Shown: positions 51,194 to 60,382 of the stretch, piece after piece | Layout: every line of letters begins with the position of its first letter | Numbering within the stretch: position 1 is the stretch's first letter | From: Epilithonimonas tenax DSM 16811 | Lineage (GTDB): Bacteria > Bacteroidota > Bacteroidia > Flavobacteriales > Weeksellaceae | DNA: 64,000 nucleotides | NCBI RefSeq assembly: GCF_000428485.1 | Contig: NZ_AUAA01000020.1 | Span: 1 to 64,000 of the forward strand | Direction: 5' to 3' | Translations under genes and position numbers: made by a program | The notes under the pieces: model-generated | Told to the model about the DNA's origin: nothing | Seen by the model: only the letters and a program-made list of their open reading frames with translations | Database searches by the model: none

Positions 51194-54100
51194 CGTGTTG
51201 GTAAGGTTCTGTGTTTTCTGTGAGAGGATTTTCCTCTTCATAATAAGTCAGTTTGGATTTCGCAGCAATGTTGGCGAAGATGTAGTACAATCCAGGAATA
51301 ATCATCAATCCGAAAATGGTCCCGATCAGCATTCCGCCAGCTGCAGCTGTTCCGATTGTTCTGTTTCCAACGGCTCCCGGTCCAGTTGCCAAAGCCAATG
51401 GAATCAATCCTGCGATGAACGCAAATGACGTCATCAAAATCGGACGGAATCTGAGAGATGCACCTTGCAAAGCCGCTTCTTTTGTAGAAAGTCCTTCTTC
51501 CGCTTTTTTCTGAACCGCAAATTCCACAATCAAAACGGCATTCTTACCTAGTAGTCCGATGAGCATTACCATCGCCACCTGCGCATAAATATTATTCTCC
51601 AATCCGAAGAGACTTAAACATAAAAATGCTCCGAAGATTCCCGTTGGCAAAGACAAAATAATAGGTAACGGCAAAATAAAACTTTCGTATTGTGCGGAAA
51701 GAATCAGGTAAACAAATCCAAGACAAACCAGGAAAATATAGATGGCTTCATTTCCTCTGGAAACTTCATCCTTAGAAATTCCTGCCCAATCGATTCCGAA
51801 ACCTCTGGGCAAGGTTTTGTCTGCCACTTCCTGAATTGCTTTGATTGCATCTCCCGAACTGTAACCAAGCGCCGGCGTTCCGCTGACCTCAGAAGAGTTG
51901 TACATATTGTGTCTTGTGATTTCAGACAATCCGTATACTTTTTCCAGATGCATAAAGTCCGAGTAAGGCACCATTTGGTCTTTGTTATTTTTGACATAAA
52001 GTTTCAGAATGTCACTTGGCAGTGCACGGTATTGCGGACTTGCCTGCACGATCACTTTGTAAGGTCTATCGAATCGGATAAAACTGGTTTCATAATTGGA
52101 ACCGATCAAGGTGGAAAGATTATCCATTGCTTTTTCAATAGTCACGCCTTTTTGCTCAGCCAGATCATTATCTATTTTCAGCATATACTGAGGGAAACTC
52201 GCGGAGTAGAAACTGAACGCAGAACCAAGTTCCGGACGTTTTTTCAATTCTTTCACAAAGTCATTACTTACGGTTTCCATTTTGTGATAATCGCCACTTC
52301 CGGCTTTGTCCAAAAGTCTTAATTCAAAACCACCGGCTGCCCCATAACCAGGAATTGATGGTGGTTGGAAGAACTCGATGTTTGCTCCGGGGATTTCTTT
52401 CGCTTTTTGTTCTAATTGTTCGATAATTTCGCTAGCAGATTCTTTTCTTTCGTCCCAGCTTTTTAGATTAATTAGACAAGTTCCTGCATTAGAGCCTGTT
52501 CCTTCCGTCAAAATCTCATAACCAGCCAAAGACGAAACAGATGAAACGCCATCAATATCCTCAGAAGCTTTTTGTAATTGTAATGCAATTTGATTGGTTC
52601 GCTCAAGCGTTGATCCCGGAGGTGTTTGGATAATGGCGTAAATCATTCCCTGATCTTCACTTGGGATAAATCCTGTCGGTAGTTTGTTACTCAAAAAGAA
52701 CGTTCCAAGACAGAAAAGAAGCAGCAAAGGAAGCGTGATCATTTTTTTCGTTACAACTTTATTCAGGAGGTGGTGGTATTTGCCTGCGCCCACAGTAAAA
52801 ATGTTATTGAATCCATCCAGGAATCTCGTAACCGGTGTTTTCTTTTTCTCTTTTCCGTGGTTGTTTTTCAGGATCAATGCACATAAAGCCGGCGTTAAAG
52901 TCAAAGCCACAACACCTGACAAAATAATAGATGAAACCATCGTAATAGAGAATTGACGGTAGAAAACACCGACTGGACCAGACATGAATGCCACCGGAAT
53001 AAAGACCGAAGCCATTACCAAAGTGATTGCGATAATTGCACCGCTGATCTCGTGCATCGCTTCCTCTGTTGCCTTGAGCGGCGAGAGATGTTTCTCTTCC
53101 ATCTTGGCGTGGACAGCTTCTATCACAACAATCGCATCATCCACGACAATCCCTATAGCCATGACCAAAGCAAAGAGTGAAATTAAATTTAATGTAATTC
53201 CGAAAGCGGACATGATGGCAAAGGTTCCTATCAAAGATACCGGAACGGCAATGGTGGGAATCAATGTTGAGCGCCAGTCGCCCAAGAATAGGAAAACCAC
53301 AATCGCCACCAGGATAAAGGCTTCAAATAAGGTATGGATTACCTTTTCTATCGAAGCATCCAAGAATCTGGAAACGTCATAACTGATCTCGTAATGCATT
53401 CCTTTTGGGAAGTTATTTTTTTCGAGGTCAGCCATCAATGCTTTCACGTTTTTGATAACGTCGCTGGCATTGGAGCCATAAGATTGTTTTATGGTAACAG
53501 CGGCCGATGGTTTTCCGTTCAACGTAGAGTAGATGTCGTACATTGAACTTCCGAATTCTACATCAGCAACGTCTTTCAGTCTTACAAATTCGCCATTAGA
53601 ACTTGATTTTAAAATGATATTTCCGTAATCTTTTTCGTTGCTGTAACGGCCTGGATATTTGAGAATATACTCAAAAGACTGGGAACGTTTTCCGGAACTT
53701 TCACCTGTTTTTCCCGGCGAAGCTTCCAAACTTTGAGAGTTCAAAGCCTCCATTACTTCATCGGCTGAGATGTTGTAAGCCGTCATTCTATCGGGTTTTA
53801 GCCAAACACGCATGGCGTATTCACGGGTTCCGAGGATATCAGCTTCTCCTACACCTTTAACTCTTTTGAGTTCAGAAAGTAGATTGATATCTGCAAAGTT
53901 GAAAAGGAATTTCTGATTCGCTTTCGGATCATCACTGTAAAGGTTGATGTACATTAGCATATTCGGTTCTTCGCGGGTGATTTTCACACCTTCACGAACT
54001 ACCAAAGGCGGTAATTTGTTGATGGCAGAAGAGATGTGATTCTGAACGTTGATTGCCGCAACATTCGGGTCTGTTCCCAAATCGAAAACCACTTGGATGG

Positions 54101-54365
54101 AAGCTTCACCGTCATTGCCTGCGTCGGACGTCATATACTTCATTCCGGGAATTCCGTTGAGTGCTCTTTCCATTGGGATTACCACGGATTTGATGAGCAA
54201 TTCGTTGTTTGCTCCCGGATATTCTGCCGTGATGTTTACTTTTGGCGGAGAGATCGATGGGAACTGGGTGACGGGTAATTTTACCAAAGATAAAATCCCC
54301 AGAAATACGATGATCAAAGAGATCACGATGGACAGAACTGGTCTGCGTATGAATTTCTTAAACAT
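51171..54365 (-). CDS. RND family multidrug efflux permease (HAE1, AcrB/MexB-like)
   Basis: A 1064-residue inner-membrane pump with twelve helices and two large periplasmic loops. The start M-F-K-K-F-I-R-R-P-V-L-S-I-V-I-S is typical. The proton-relay aspartates are in G-I-V-V-D-D-A-I-V-V-I-E (AcrB Asp407/Asp408), and L-P-x-G-F-I-P-S-E-D-Q-G-M marks the second half. It exports hydrophobic drugs, dyes or detergents by proton exchange. Middle gene of the operon: adaptor, pump, outer-membrane channel. Confidence 0.96.
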   Translation of the reverse strand: MFKKFIRRPVLSIVISLIIVFLGILSLVKLPVTQFPSISPPKVNITAEYPGANNELLIKSVVIPMERALNGIPGMKYMTSDAGNDGEASIQVVFDLGTDPNVAAINVQNHISSAINKLPPLVVREGVKITREEPNMLMYINLYSDDPKANQKFLFNFADINLLSELKRVKGVGEADILGTREYAMRVWLKPDRMTAYNISADEVMEALNSQSLEASPGKTGESSGKRSQSFEYILKYPGRYSNEKDYGNIILKSSSNGEFVRLKDVADVEFGSSMYDIYSTLNGKPSAAVTIKQSYGSNASDVIKNVKALMADLEKNNFPKGMHYEISYDVSRFLDASIEKVIHTLFEAFILVAIVVFLFLGDWRSTLIPTIAVPVSLIGTFAIMSAFGITLNLISLFALVMAIGIVVDDAIVVIEAVHAKMEEKHLSPLKATEEAMHEISGAIIAITLVMASVFIPVAFMSGPVGVFYRQFSITMVSSIILSGVVALTLTPALCALILKNNHGKEKKKTPVTRFLDGFNNIFTVGAGKYHHLLNKVVTKKMITLPLLLLFCLGTFFLSNKLPTGFIPSEDQGMIYAIIQTPPGSTLERTNQIALQLQKASEDIDGVSSVSSLAGYEILTEGTGSNAGTCLINLKSWDERKESASEIIEQLEQKAKEIPGANIEFFQPPSIPGYGAAGGFELRLLDKAGSGDYHKMETVSNDFVKELKKRPELGSAFSFYSASFPQYMLKIDNDLAEQKGVTIEKAMDNLSTLIGSNYETSFIRFDRPYKVIVQASPQYRALPSDILKLYVKNNKDQMVPYSDFMHLEKVYGLSEITRHNMYNSSEVSGTPALGYSSGDAIKAIQEVADKTLPRGFGIDWAGISKDEVSRGNEAIYIFLVCLGFVYLILSAQYESFILPLPIILSLPTGIFGAFLCLSLFGLENNIYAQVAMVMLIGLLGKNAVLIVEFAVQKKAEEGLSTKEAALQGASLRFRPILMTSFAFIAGLIPLALATGPGAVGNRTIGTAAAGGMLIGTIFGLMIIPGLYYIFANIAAKSKLTYYEEENPLTENTEPYQHDGKFEDK

Positions 54366-54459
54366 AAAGAATTATTTTTTGAGATCATAGATGGGAGACA
54401 AAAAGATTATAGACATTAAGCTGAAATCATTTATCAATCATCGCTTATCATTAATGCAT

Positions 54460-55554
54460 TTAGTCTGCTTTTAATTTTAATGATTGTAAGACTTTCTTCG
54501 GATCTTGTAATTTGGTTTCCACTTTCTGATCGTCTTTCACTTTTTGAACACCTTCCAGTAGGAATTGGTCATTGGCCGTCAATCCTTCAGAAACCACGTA
54601 GAGATCTGGAAGATTGTAAGCTACTTTTATGTTTTTAGAATGCACTTTTCCAGTCTTATCAACCAGGAAAACATAGATCTGATCTTGGATTTCGTAAGTT
54701 GCTTTTTGAGGAATGATGAGCGCATTTTTCAGTGGGACAGTCATCTGTACTTTTCCGGTCTCGCCATTTCTCAGTAATTGGTGTGGATTAGGGAATTTGG
54801 CTCGGAAAGCGATGTTTCCGGTTTCATTATCAAACTCACCTTCGATGTTGGCAATCGTTCCCTTGTTTGGAAGCAGTTCGCCATTGGCCATCAGGAGAGA
54901 AACCTGGTCATTTCCTCTTTCTGCAGAATGCGTCTGATAATTGAGATATTCCGGTTCGGAAACGTTGAAGTATGCATAGATTCCGGTGTTGTCGGAAAGG
55001 CTTGTCAACAGATCACCTTCGTCAACCAAACTTCCCACTTTCAACGGAATCCTATTAATAAATCCTGAAAAAGGCGCTTTCACATTCGTAAAGTTGAGGT
55101 GGATCTGAGCCAGTTTCATTTCTGCGTTGGCTGCGTCCAGTTTTGCTTTTGACATCGCTCTTTCGTTTTTGGAAACAATGTTGTTGCTGGCCAATGTGCT
55201 GGAGTTCTGCAATTCTATCTTTGCCTGTTCTACTTCGGCCTGCGCTTTCAGAAGTTCGGCTTGGTAGATCTGAGGCATAATTCTGAAAAGCGTTTGTCCT
55301 GCTTGTACAAATTGGCCTTCATCAACATCTATTTTTTCCAGGAAACCTTTTTCCTGAGCACGGATCTCTATGTTTTTCAGGGATTGGATCTGCGCCACAT
55401 AATCTTTTGTGATGACGGTGTCCATTTGTACAACTGTGGTAACAGGATAAACGACTTTTTCTTCTTTCTCTTCTTTTTTATCTTTACAGCTCAAGATCGT
55501 CAGCAGTGCGCTGAGAGCAACAGAAATTGTGACTCTATTGTTCATAATTTTCAT
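54460..55554 (-). CDS. RND efflux periplasmic adaptor (membrane fusion protein)
   Basis: A 364-residue AcrA-like lipoprotein. The signal ends T-I-L-S-C (about residue 23), followed by a charged K-D-K-K-E-E-K stretch, a lipoyl half-motif E-I-R-A-Q-E-K-G-F-L-E-K-I-D-V-D-E-G, a helical hairpin (about 95-150), the second half-motif with K-A-P-F-S-G-F-I, and a beta-barrel domain. It links the pump to the outer-membrane channel. First gene of the operon; no dedicated repressor gene is adjacent. An ATG at 55545 is an alternative start. Confidence 0.94.
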   Translation of the reverse strand: MKIMNNRVTISVALSALLTILSCKDKKEEKEEKVVYPVTTVVQMDTVITKDYVAQIQSLKNIEIRAQEKGFLEKIDVDEGQFVQAGQTLFRIMPQIYQAELLKAQAEVEQAKIELQNSSTLASNNIVSKNERAMSKAKLDAANAEMKLAQIHLNFTNVKAPFSGFINRIPLKVGSLVDEGDLLTSLSDNTGIYAYFNVSEPEYLNYQTHSAERGNDQVSLLMANGELLPNKGTIANIEGEFDNETGNIAFRAKFPNPHQLLRNGETGKVQMTVPLKNALIIPQKATYEIQDQIYVFLVDKTGKVHSKNIKVAYNLPDLYVVSEGLTANDQFLLEGVQKVKDDQKVETKLQDPKKVLQSLKLKAD

Positions 55555-55708
55555 TTTGAATAATTTTTATTTTTTTAATTGAGGATTGAATTAATGACCA
55601 AAAAGACCATCAGTACAGTAAAACATTGAATACGGGAAAATTTCAAAAACAAGAAGGGATGTTACCACTTTGGAATAAGGGTAAATTTTGTTTTTGAAAA
55701 AGTGAAAT

Positions 55709-56086
55709 TTAAATACGTATAGAACGCAGCAGAATGAACCTTTTTATCGCGTATATAATCGTTGCCGGCTCGTGGAATTTCTGTTTTGTGCGTCTGAAAT
55801 ACCAATGCAAAAGATAACCAAAGCCGAAAACAGCGAGAACTGCAATAGCACTGAAGGCGTTGGAAAGGCCAAGGTCAAATTCTTCCGGAGCATCCAGAGA
55901 ATCGCTGATCTGCTGCAAAGAATTTCTCTCCAAAGCATGATTGCGGTGGTGCTTTTTGGCAAATGAAAAGAATTGAAAAGATATATTCTGACTTCCGAAA
56001 TCTTGCTGAAAATCAAGAGTCTGCCTGTTCTCTACTGTAAACAGCAGAAAAATACCCATCAATAAATATACAATTCCTTTTTTCAT
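55709..56086 (-). CDS. Hypothetical membrane protein, 125 residues
   Basis: An unrecognised small protein with a signal-like N-terminal helix (about 5-17), an acidic middle rich in Gln and Ser, and a second membrane helix (about 79-95) followed by a basic C-terminus (W-Y-F-R-R-T-K-Q-K-F). It lies 154 bases upstream of the efflux operon on the same strand, with a promoter element 10 bases before its ATG, so a link to the pump is possible but unsupported. Confidence 0.6.
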   Translation of the reverse strand: MKKGIVYLLMGIFLLFTVENRQTLDFQQDFGSQNISFQFFSFAKKHHRNHALERNSLQQISDSLDAPEEFDLGLSNAFSAIAVLAVFGFGYLLHWYFRRTKQKFHEPATIIYAIKRFILLRSIRI

Positions 56087-56096
56087 TTTGGTACTG

Positions 56097-56104
56097 CAAA
56101 TTTA
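56097..56104 (-). promoter_or_regulatory. -7 promoter element for the 125-residue protein gene
   Basis: Reads TAAATTTG on the minus strand, an exact TAnnTTTG match, 10 bases before the ATG. Confidence 0.5.
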
Positions 56105-56227
56105 CTTTGTTATCTGTTAACAAGATCTTAAATATGAAAATTTAAGGAATTTTTAAGTTCACACTTATTTTCTTTAATTTTTCGAAATCGCTTTGTTTTT
56201 ATTACATTAGCAGAACAATACTATGTG

Positions 56228-56839
56228 ATGCCACTTTACAAAGATCTTTCCGACGATGTTGCCACCATTCTTATCTGGGAGTACGATAGGGATGAAGATC
56301 TGAATCCTGAACTTCTGTTGGAGCCGGAAAATCAGAACAAGATTTTGGGTTATCATCCCAACAAAATAGCGGAAGTGCTGATGGTCAGAAAAATGCTGAA
56401 ATCGATCATGCCCAATTATAAGATTTTATATAAAGAAGACGGCGAACCTTATCTTTTTCCGAATGATCTGCAGATCTCTGTGAGTCATTCTTTTCCGCTG
56501 GCAGGTTTGGCAATTTCAAAAAATAAAATTGGAATTGACATTGAAAAACGCAAAGATAAGATCAAAAATATACGTCACAAATTCATTCTTCACGAGAATC
56601 ATTTCATTGATGATGCTGAGGAAGTTGATTTTCTGACTGCAATCTGGTGCGTGAAAGAAGCGCTCTACAAAATCCATCACAGCAAACATTGGTCACTGAA
56701 AAAGCATTATGACGTTTTGCCTTTCAGTCTGAAAGAAGAACTATCTGTGAAATGCAGAGTTTACGATGATGAGAATGAAGATTTCTTCAATGCGAAGATC
56801 AGCTTCTTTGATCATTACTGTTTTGCAGTCGTAGATTGA
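56228..56839 (+). CDS. 4'-phosphopantetheinyl transferase superfamily protein
   Basis: A 203-residue Sfp-type transferase. K-I-G-I-D-I-E-K-R (about residue 100) and W-C-V-K-E-A-L-Y-K (about 140) carry the magnesium and CoA ligands. It transfers the phosphopantetheine arm from CoA to carrier proteins. The carrier is unknown; no polyketide or peptide synthase is in the window, so it may serve fatty acid ACP or another carrier. The start is the ATG at 56228, right after an in-frame GTG. Its 3' end overlaps the convergent FUSC gene by 25 bases. Confidence 0.92.
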   Translation: MPLYKDLSDDVATILIWEYDRDEDLNPELLLEPENQNKILGYHPNKIAEVLMVRKMLKSIMPNYKILYKEDGEPYLFPNDLQISVSHSFPLAGLAISKNKIGIDIEKRKDKIKNIRHKFILHENHFIDDAEEVDFLTAIWCVKEALYKIHHSKHWSLKKHYDVLPFSLKEELSVKCRVYDDENEDFFNAKISFFDHYCFAVVD

Positions 56840-59070
56840 TAGATGAGATATTCTTCTATGATTTTTCTTTGATCTTTTGCGACGTCATAAATTAATTCCA
56901 AAAGTTCCTTGATATTTTTGATTTCAGTTAAATGACTGACTGTGAAAATTCTGTCGTCAGAAATCGCCTGATTTTCCAGCTCTGCTTTTCTTTTTTCCAA
57001 TAAATCGGAAACGTGATCTTCCGGTTTGATGTGACTTTCAATCCTTGTTTGTTCGTCCAGATCTTTTTGAAAGAGTAAGGACGATGTTCTTAATAATTCT
57101 GCAGAGATCTTAATCTTCCAATTCTGAAAATCAATTTCCGGGAAGTCGTGACCGGATTTTGCGTATTGCGATAATGATGCAGTGTAAGCGGTGATGAGGT
57201 GCGTTGTGGTGACAAACTGATGAACGGTTTCCAGCTTTCTTTGCTGATTTTTGGGGTCAGAAATCATCCTTTGAAAGTTATCCGAAAGATTGGCCAGATC
57301 GATGATTGCATTTTTTCTGTGCATTCGGAAGTCTTGATCCTGCATGTGTTTTTTCAGGAAATGATCCATGATTGCCCGGAAATAATCCAGATTGCTTTTG
57401 GACGATTTTTTCATCAGATCCAGATTCTGCGTATGTTCCCAAACCGGCAAGATAAAGTAGGCGACTAAAAATGTTACGGCGCCACCAATCAGAGTATCAA
57501 GAATTCTGTCTTTAAAAATGACATTGACATTTCCTGGTCGTAAAAAATTGAAAGACAAAAAGATATAGATGGTCATAAACAAAACTGCCCAGAAATATTT
57601 TGATTTTAATAAACTGAAACACAGGATCATACTTAATAAAAGAATGACTAGAATTGCACCCGGATCTTTTACAAAATATAAAATAATATAAGCGATGATT
57701 CCACCTGCAATAGTTCCGAATAAGCGCAGGAGATTCCGGTGTTTTGTGGTAGAGTAGGCTGGTTTCAGGATGGCAATGATTGTGATGAGAATCCAGTAGG
57801 AATGCCCAATGCCAAGGATCTCGAATCTGGAAACAATGTAACCTATCAGTAAGGCAATCGTAACCCTTATGGCGTGCCGGAAATGTCCCGAGTTGAGAGA
57901 GAAATTAGAAAAGAAAACCTTGAGATTCATCTTTTCTTCTTTTGGTAAAAACTTGGAATAATCTAATCCGGAAGATAAACTTTTCGCCAGTTTTTTATCC
58001 TGAGAATGAACGGTCAGAATTGTTTTGACCTCGTCTGTAATTTCGGTAATTCTCATCAGAACCTGACGGATCATCATAAAATCTTCCAGCGTTTCTGATG
58101 AAAATCTTTGAGATCGATGGTCAAAGAAATCATCATAAATTTTCTTCAATTCATTGTCGAAATTTGTGATCTGTCTGAAGGCTAATCCGCTTTGAAGGGA
58201 AATTCCGAGATTGGTAATTTCATCTGCCATCGCTACAAGGTAGTCGTGAATCTTTTGAATCAGGGTGGTGTCTCCAAAAACTTGATTGATTCTTTTGTAA
58301 TCATTTTCTGAAGTGAGAAGTTTATCGAAAAGGTCAAAAGAATTAAGAAACATCAGCATCAGAATTCTACTTTGGGTGGTAGATTCATTCACGATCTGTC
58401 TTGTTTTGAAGACGATTTCCCGTGTGTCTTCCTGATGATTTTTGATCTTGATCTGCTGAGAAATCAATTGATTCAGCAACGCGTCAAAATCAGGATTTTT
58501 TGAATAGTATCTGGCTTTAATTCTTAGATAATCGGCTAATTCCAGATAGTTTTCGCCAACAACCTGACTTGCTAATTTGTAAGGTTGAAGTTTAGAAACG
58601 ATCATAAAAATCACAAAAAACCAAAGGCAGCCGAGAAAAAATATAAAAGAGCTTTTGAGAATATCATCTCCGGTGAGGTGTCCATCAATGAAGATACTGA
58701 GAACAACGAGCGCAATGGATCCGAAAGTTGCCAATCTAAGTCCGTAAACCCCAATCATTGAGAAGAAAAATCCGAAAATAAGGATTTCCAGATAAACAGC
58801 AATCGGAAATTCTTTAACGAGACTTGCAAAAAGCGCAATGAAAAAGAAAGAAAAGATGGATAATACTAAAGTGTTCCTTCTTCTGATAAACGGTCCTTGT
58901 TGATCCGTCAATCCTACGAAACTCGTTCCGAGTGGAAACAGGAAAAATTCCTTCAGCAAACCAAAATGTGCCAATATGATACTTGGAATTACTATTGCCA
59001 AAGCGATTCTTGCTCCGGAATAGATGTACTGGCTGGTTAAGAATTTTTTGAGTTCGGAACTGTAGTTCAT
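56815..59070 (-). CDS. FUSC family membrane protein (YccS/YhfK-like)
   Basis: A 751-residue protein with two sets of membrane helices, at about 15-160 and 405-530, separated by a cytoplasmic domain; this duplicated layout and the G-T-I-A-G-G-I-I-A-Y-I motif match the FUSC (fusaric acid resistance-like) family. Members are assumed to export aromatic acids, but YccS itself has no proven substrate. Residues 540-751 are a helical cytoplasmic tail. A promoter element ends only four bases before the ATG, implying an almost leaderless message. Confidence 0.9.
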   Translation of the reverse strand: MNYSSELKKFLTSQYIYSGARIALAIVIPSIILAHFGLLKEFFLFPLGTSFVGLTDQQGPFIRRRNTLVLSIFSFFFIALFASLVKEFPIAVYLEILIFGFFFSMIGVYGLRLATFGSIALVVLSIFIDGHLTGDDILKSSFIFFLGCLWFFVIFMIVSKLQPYKLASQVVGENYLELADYLRIKARYYSKNPDFDALLNQLISQQIKIKNHQEDTREIVFKTRQIVNESTTQSRILMLMFLNSFDLFDKLLTSENDYKRINQVFGDTTLIQKIHDYLVAMADEITNLGISLQSGLAFRQITNFDNELKKIYDDFFDHRSQRFSSETLEDFMMIRQVLMRITEITDEVKTILTVHSQDKKLAKSLSSGLDYSKFLPKEEKMNLKVFFSNFSLNSGHFRHAIRVTIALLIGYIVSRFEILGIGHSYWILITIIAILKPAYSTTKHRNLLRLFGTIAGGIIAYIILYFVKDPGAILVILLLSMILCFSLLKSKYFWAVLFMTIYIFLSFNFLRPGNVNVIFKDRILDTLIGGAVTFLVAYFILPVWEHTQNLDLMKKSSKSNLDYFRAIMDHFLKKHMQDQDFRMHRKNAIIDLANLSDNFQRMISDPKNQQRKLETVHQFVTTTHLITAYTASLSQYAKSGHDFPEIDFQNWKIKISAELLRTSSLLFQKDLDEQTRIESHIKPEDHVSDLLEKRKAELENQAISDDRIFTVSHLTEIKNIKELLELIYDVAKDQRKIIEEYLIYQSTTAKQ

Positions 59071-59074
59071 ATTG

Positions 59075-59082
59075 CAAATTTA
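59075..59082 (-). promoter_or_regulatory. -7 promoter element for the FUSC gene, near-leaderless
   Basis: Reads TAAATTTG on the minus strand, an exact TAnnTTTG match. Only CAAT separates it from the ATG, so transcription would begin at or next to the start codon. Confidence 0.5.
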
Positions 59083-59141
59083 CAGAAAGTGTCTGGTAAA
59101 ATGTATATTGTAAAAAGTAAAAAGTCTCTTGGTATCGAAAT

Positions 59142-59173
59142 AAAAAAAATGCCAAAGCGAATTGCTCTGGCAA
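59142..59173 (-). terminator. Rho-independent terminator after porV
   Basis: On the minus strand TGCCAGAGC pairs with GCTTTGGCA (one G-T pair), five-base loop, followed by eight T's. It ends the porU-porV transcript. Confidence 0.88.
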
Positions 59174-59207
59174 TATATATCACAAAAGAATATCAAATCA
59201 AATTTGA

Positions 59208-60338
59208 TTAGTAATCCTGTGCGTTGTAAGTTTCGCTACCGATATTCCAGGTTAGACCAAATCTCAGTGTATTGTCCAAAGCAGAATTGATTTTTGAGGT
59301 ATTGATCAGGTAAGAAAGATCCAATCCAAAAGACGCGTATTTGAAACCAACGCCCACGGTTGCATATTGTCTTGCTCCTTGTTCCGGTGCTTCTGCAAAA
59401 TAACCAGCTCTAAGTGCAAAGGTCTCATCATAAGAATACTCTGCTGCACCGCTGAACATGATGCTTTTTTTATTTTTGAAAGATTTTCCAATTCCTGCAA
59501 TAGGACCCACATTTGGAATGTCTCCTGTCACCTCATCCGGACCGGGAGCTAATATTTTGGAAGCTTCACCACTCAAACTGAAACGGTTCATGTCGTCAAT
59601 TAATAAGTCATAACCCAAACCTAATCTGGCCATTGTTGGAAGGTAAGATCTGGATTCTTCATCACCTGTATAATCCAATCTAGGTCCTAAATTCTGAACT
59701 GTCCAACCAGCTTTCACACGACCTTCGTAACCACTAATACTCTCGTGTTTCGGAGACATATAGTATCCGGAAACGTCTACTGCAAATGTGTTGGCTGGTT
59801 TCAAAGTGCTGTTGGAACCGAAGCTTCCTCCAAGGTCGGATCGGATAAATCTACCGGTAACCGCCATAGAGTAGTTGTCTGTCAGTTTCAAGGCGTAGGC
59901 TAAGTCTACAGAGAATTCGTTTGGTTTGGCAGTACCACCTTGTATGACTTCATTTCCTACAAAGTCTGTCAAATCTACATCTCCCATGTTGAAGTAATAG
60001 ATACTGGCACTTAAGGTAGAACGTTCGTCATCTCCGACGAATGTGTAGAAAGAGCCATAAAGCAAGAATACATCACTGGTCAATTTACTCATATATGGTG
60101 TGTAGTTGACTCCAAAACCAGAGGATACTTTGGCAAATGGATATTTTGCAGCATTCCAAAATTGAGAGAATGCATCTGTAGATGTTACCACACCCTGATC
60201 ACCCATACCACCTGCTCTTGCATCTGGAGAGATCCTCAGGAATGGAGCACCGGTAAGAACCGGCTGAATGTTTTGAGAAAAAGCAAAAGCACTAACGCTA
60301 ATTCCTAATCCTAAAAATAATCTTTTTGTTAAATTCAT
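59208..60338 (-). CDS. porV: Type IX secretion system outer membrane protein PorV
   Basis: A 376-residue outer-membrane barrel of the FadL-like PorV (LptO) family. A signal peptide (about 1-22) is followed by P-V-L-T-G-A-P-F-L-R-I-S-P-D-A-R-A-G-G-M-G-D, the strongly conserved PorV N-terminus, and it ends R-F-G-L-T-W-N-I-G. PorV shuttles cargo from the translocon to the PorU sortase. It starts 44 bases after porU stops, so the two are co-transcribed. A strong terminator follows. Confidence 0.96.
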   Translation of the reverse strand: MNLTKRLFLGLGISVSAFAFSQNIQPVLTGAPFLRISPDARAGGMGDQGVVTSTDAFSQFWNAAKYPFAKVSSGFGVNYTPYMSKLTSDVFLLYGSFYTFVGDDERSTLSASIYYFNMGDVDLTDFVGNEVIQGGTAKPNEFSVDLAYALKLTDNYSMAVTGRFIRSDLGGSFGSNSTLKPANTFAVDVSGYYMSPKHESISGYEGRVKAGWTVQNLGPRLDYTGDEESRSYLPTMARLGLGYDLLIDDMNRFSLSGEASKILAPGPDEVTGDIPNVGPIAGIGKSFKNKKSIMFSGAAEYSYDETFALRAGYFAEAPEQGARQYATVGVGFKYASFGLDLSYLINTSKINSALDNTLRFGLTWNIGSETYNAQDY

Positions 60339-60382
60339 TGTTGTTCTTTTAAGGTAAAGTTTACCGATATACTAAGTATTTG

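Noticed and set aside
51690-52322. A 210-codon plus-strand frame opposite the RND pump gene
   Set aside because: Fully opposite a long conserved gene and without any domain signature.
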